DNA from: Parabacteroides chongii
GTDB lineage: Bacteria > Bacteroidota > Bacteroidia > Bacteroidales > Tannerellaceae
NCBI RefSeq assembly: GCF_029581355.1
Contig: NZ_CP120849.1
Location: forward strand, 3,132,501 to 3,196,500
Length of the DNA: 64,000 nucleotides
Reading direction: 5' to 3'
In this document: positions 63,361 through 64,000 of the stretch, piece by piece
Position numbering within the stretch: the first letter of the stretch is position 1
How the letters are laid out: every line of letters begins with the position of its first letter
Notes under the pieces: model-generated
Database searches by the model: none
What the model was told of the DNA's origin: nothing
Seen by the model: only the letters and a program-made list of their open reading frames with translations
Translations under genes and position numbers: made by a program

Positions 63361-63388
63361 GGGGCGGATCTATGTGTCCGCCTCTTTT
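63361..63388 (+). terminator. Terminator between the HMA gene and the sigma gene
   Basis: GGCGGA (63363-63368) pairs with TCCGCC (63377-63382), extended by a G-T and a G-C pair. The loop is 8 bases and TTTT follows. It can end the receptor-HMA transcript or a very short RNA starting from the -7 box at 63337. Confidence 0.7.
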
Positions 63389-63439
63389 ATGAAAAAAAGT
63401 TCATGAAACATGCAGCGTTTTGCACGAGAATAACATCAT

Positions 63440-63447
63440 TATATTTG
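63440..63447 (+). promoter_or_regulatory. -7 box abutting the sigma gene ATG
   Basis: TATATTTG, a full consensus match, ends two bases before the ATG at 63450. The transcript would begin at about the start codon. Confidence 0.4.
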
Positions 63448-63449
63448 TA

Positions 63450-63977
63450 ATGGACGAGTCACAACTGATAAATGGTTGTAGGAAGGGGGACAGGCTGGCT
63501 CAGAAAGAGCTTTACGAGAGGTATTCCCGCAGGATGATGGGAGTTTGTCTGCGTTATGTGAACGACAGGGAGACTGCCCGCGATTTGTTGCAGGATGGAT
63601 TCGTGAAAGTTTTTACCAGTATGGACTCTTTTTCGGGAACTGGTTCATTTGAGGGATGGATGCGTAAGATCTTTGTAAATTGTGCATTGGAGTATTTGCG
63701 TAAATCAGATGTGTTGCGCGAATCGACAGACTTGGATAACACGGCTGAATTGATACAGCCGGCTGGTTCCGTTATCTCGGATATGTCGGCGGCGGAGTTG
63801 ATGAAGCTGGTGCAGGAGTTGCCGGCAGGTTTTCGTACCGTATTCAACTTGTTCGCGATCGAAGGATATTCGCATAAGGAGATCAGTGATATGCTGAATA
63901 TAACGGAGAGTACGTCACGTTCACAGTTCACGCGCGCCAAACAGATGTTGCAAAAGAGGATTAACGCTTTGTATTAA
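63450..63977 (+). CDS. ECF-type RNA polymerase sigma factor
   Basis: 175 aa from ATG 63450 (MDESQLINGCRKGDRLAQKE); an upstream TTG would add 10 residues. Region 2 (LYERYSRRMMGVCLRYVNDR, ARDLLQDGFVKVFTSM, GSFEGWMRKIFVNCALEYLR) and region 4 (LMKLVQELPAGFRTVFNLFA, SHKEISDMLNITESTSRSQFT) are complete. It is unlike the two PUL sigma factors in region 4 wording. The next gene starts 9 bp after the stop, so it is the first gene of another operon, probably with an anti-sigma protein. Confidence 0.93.
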   Translation: MDESQLINGCRKGDRLAQKELYERYSRRMMGVCLRYVNDRETARDLLQDGFVKVFTSMDSFSGTGSFEGWMRKIFVNCALEYLRKSDVLRESTDLDNTAELIQPAGSVISDMSAAELMKLVQELPAGFRTVFNLFAIEGYSHKEISDMLNITESTSRSQFTRAKQMLQKRINALY

Positions 63978-63986
63978 GAGGAAAGA

Positions 63987-64000
63987 ATGGAAAAGGAAAG
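63987..64000 (+). CDS. Start of the next gene (cut by window end)
   Basis: ATG at 63987 is preceded by an AAGAGGAAAG ribosome-site-like run 9 bp after the sigma stop and reads MEKE before the window ends. By position an anti-sigma or membrane regulator is likely, but nothing can be seen. Confidence 0.4.

Overview
The window looks like a chromosome segment from a gut Bacteroidales, most like Parabacteroides or Bacteroides. The genus is an inference and cannot be settled here. The signs are two SusC/SusD polysaccharide-utilization loci (PULs), each led by an ECF sigma factor and a FecR-type anti-sigma; promoter elements of the Bacteroidetes type (TAnnTTTG at -7, TTG/TTTG at -33, few GGAGG ribosome sites); an S-type sulfatase; a GH84 enzyme; and the order ftsK-lolA-trxB. 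No tRNA, rRNA, insertion sequence or CRISPR array was seen.

Region 1 (1-7.6 kb, + strand) starts with the 3' part of a GH2 beta-galactosidase. A compact run follows: a tetraheme NapC/NirT cytochrome fused to a formylglycine-generating-enzyme-like domain, a Tat-type Gfo/Idh/MocA oxidoreductase, a Tat-type sugar-phosphate-isomerase-like TIM barrel, a hemerythrin/ScdA-like protein and a LuxR-type regulator. Region 2 (7.6-16.4 kb, +) holds two TonB-dependent receptors, a PAT/MFS permease, HemN and protoporphyrinogen oxidase. It reads as a porphyrin import and late heme synthesis locus and could supply heme to the neighbouring cytochrome. Region 3 (16.4-18.6 kb, +) has a DUF2007 protein, a small membrane protein and glutamate dehydrogenase.

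Region 4 (18.7-34.6 kb, - strand) is PUL 1: sigma, FecR, SusC, SusD, a LamG-EEP protein, a cellulase-like hydrolase, GH84, an MBL-fold hydrolase and GH3. Its promoter-proximal half is visibly AT-rich. Region 5 (34.75-37.4 kb, -) has a candidate 6S-like RNA, an RlmI-like methyltransferase, a 3'-5' exonuclease and a DUF5063 protein. Region 6 (37.7-45.5 kb, +) has a six-bladed propeller lipoprotein, a giant alpha-2-macroglobulin-like protein and a TonB_C lipoprotein. Region 7 (45.6-54 kb, +) is PUL 2: sigma, FecR, SusC, SusD, the decayed tail of another SusD and an S-type sulfatase. Region 8 (54.1-60 kb, +) is housekeeping: ftsK, lolA, trxB and a GH10-like protein. Region 9 (60-64 kb, +) has a Cys-rich small protein, a TonB receptor and a periplasmic heavy-metal-binding protein, then an ECF sigma factor that begins another operon.

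The most notable non-coding signals are these. Two arrays of short palindromes spaced 21-22 bp apart lie directly upstream of two different TonB-dependent receptors. A matched pair of probable antisense RNAs sits in the two fecR-susC gaps; in both, the antisense -7 box begins exactly at the susC ATG and the terminator hairpins share an ATCGG...GCCAA...CCGAT core. There is a 20-bp perfect palindrome over the likely -33 element of the first receptor, a rod-like RNA gene with its own promoter and terminator, and the C-terminal scar of a lost susD.
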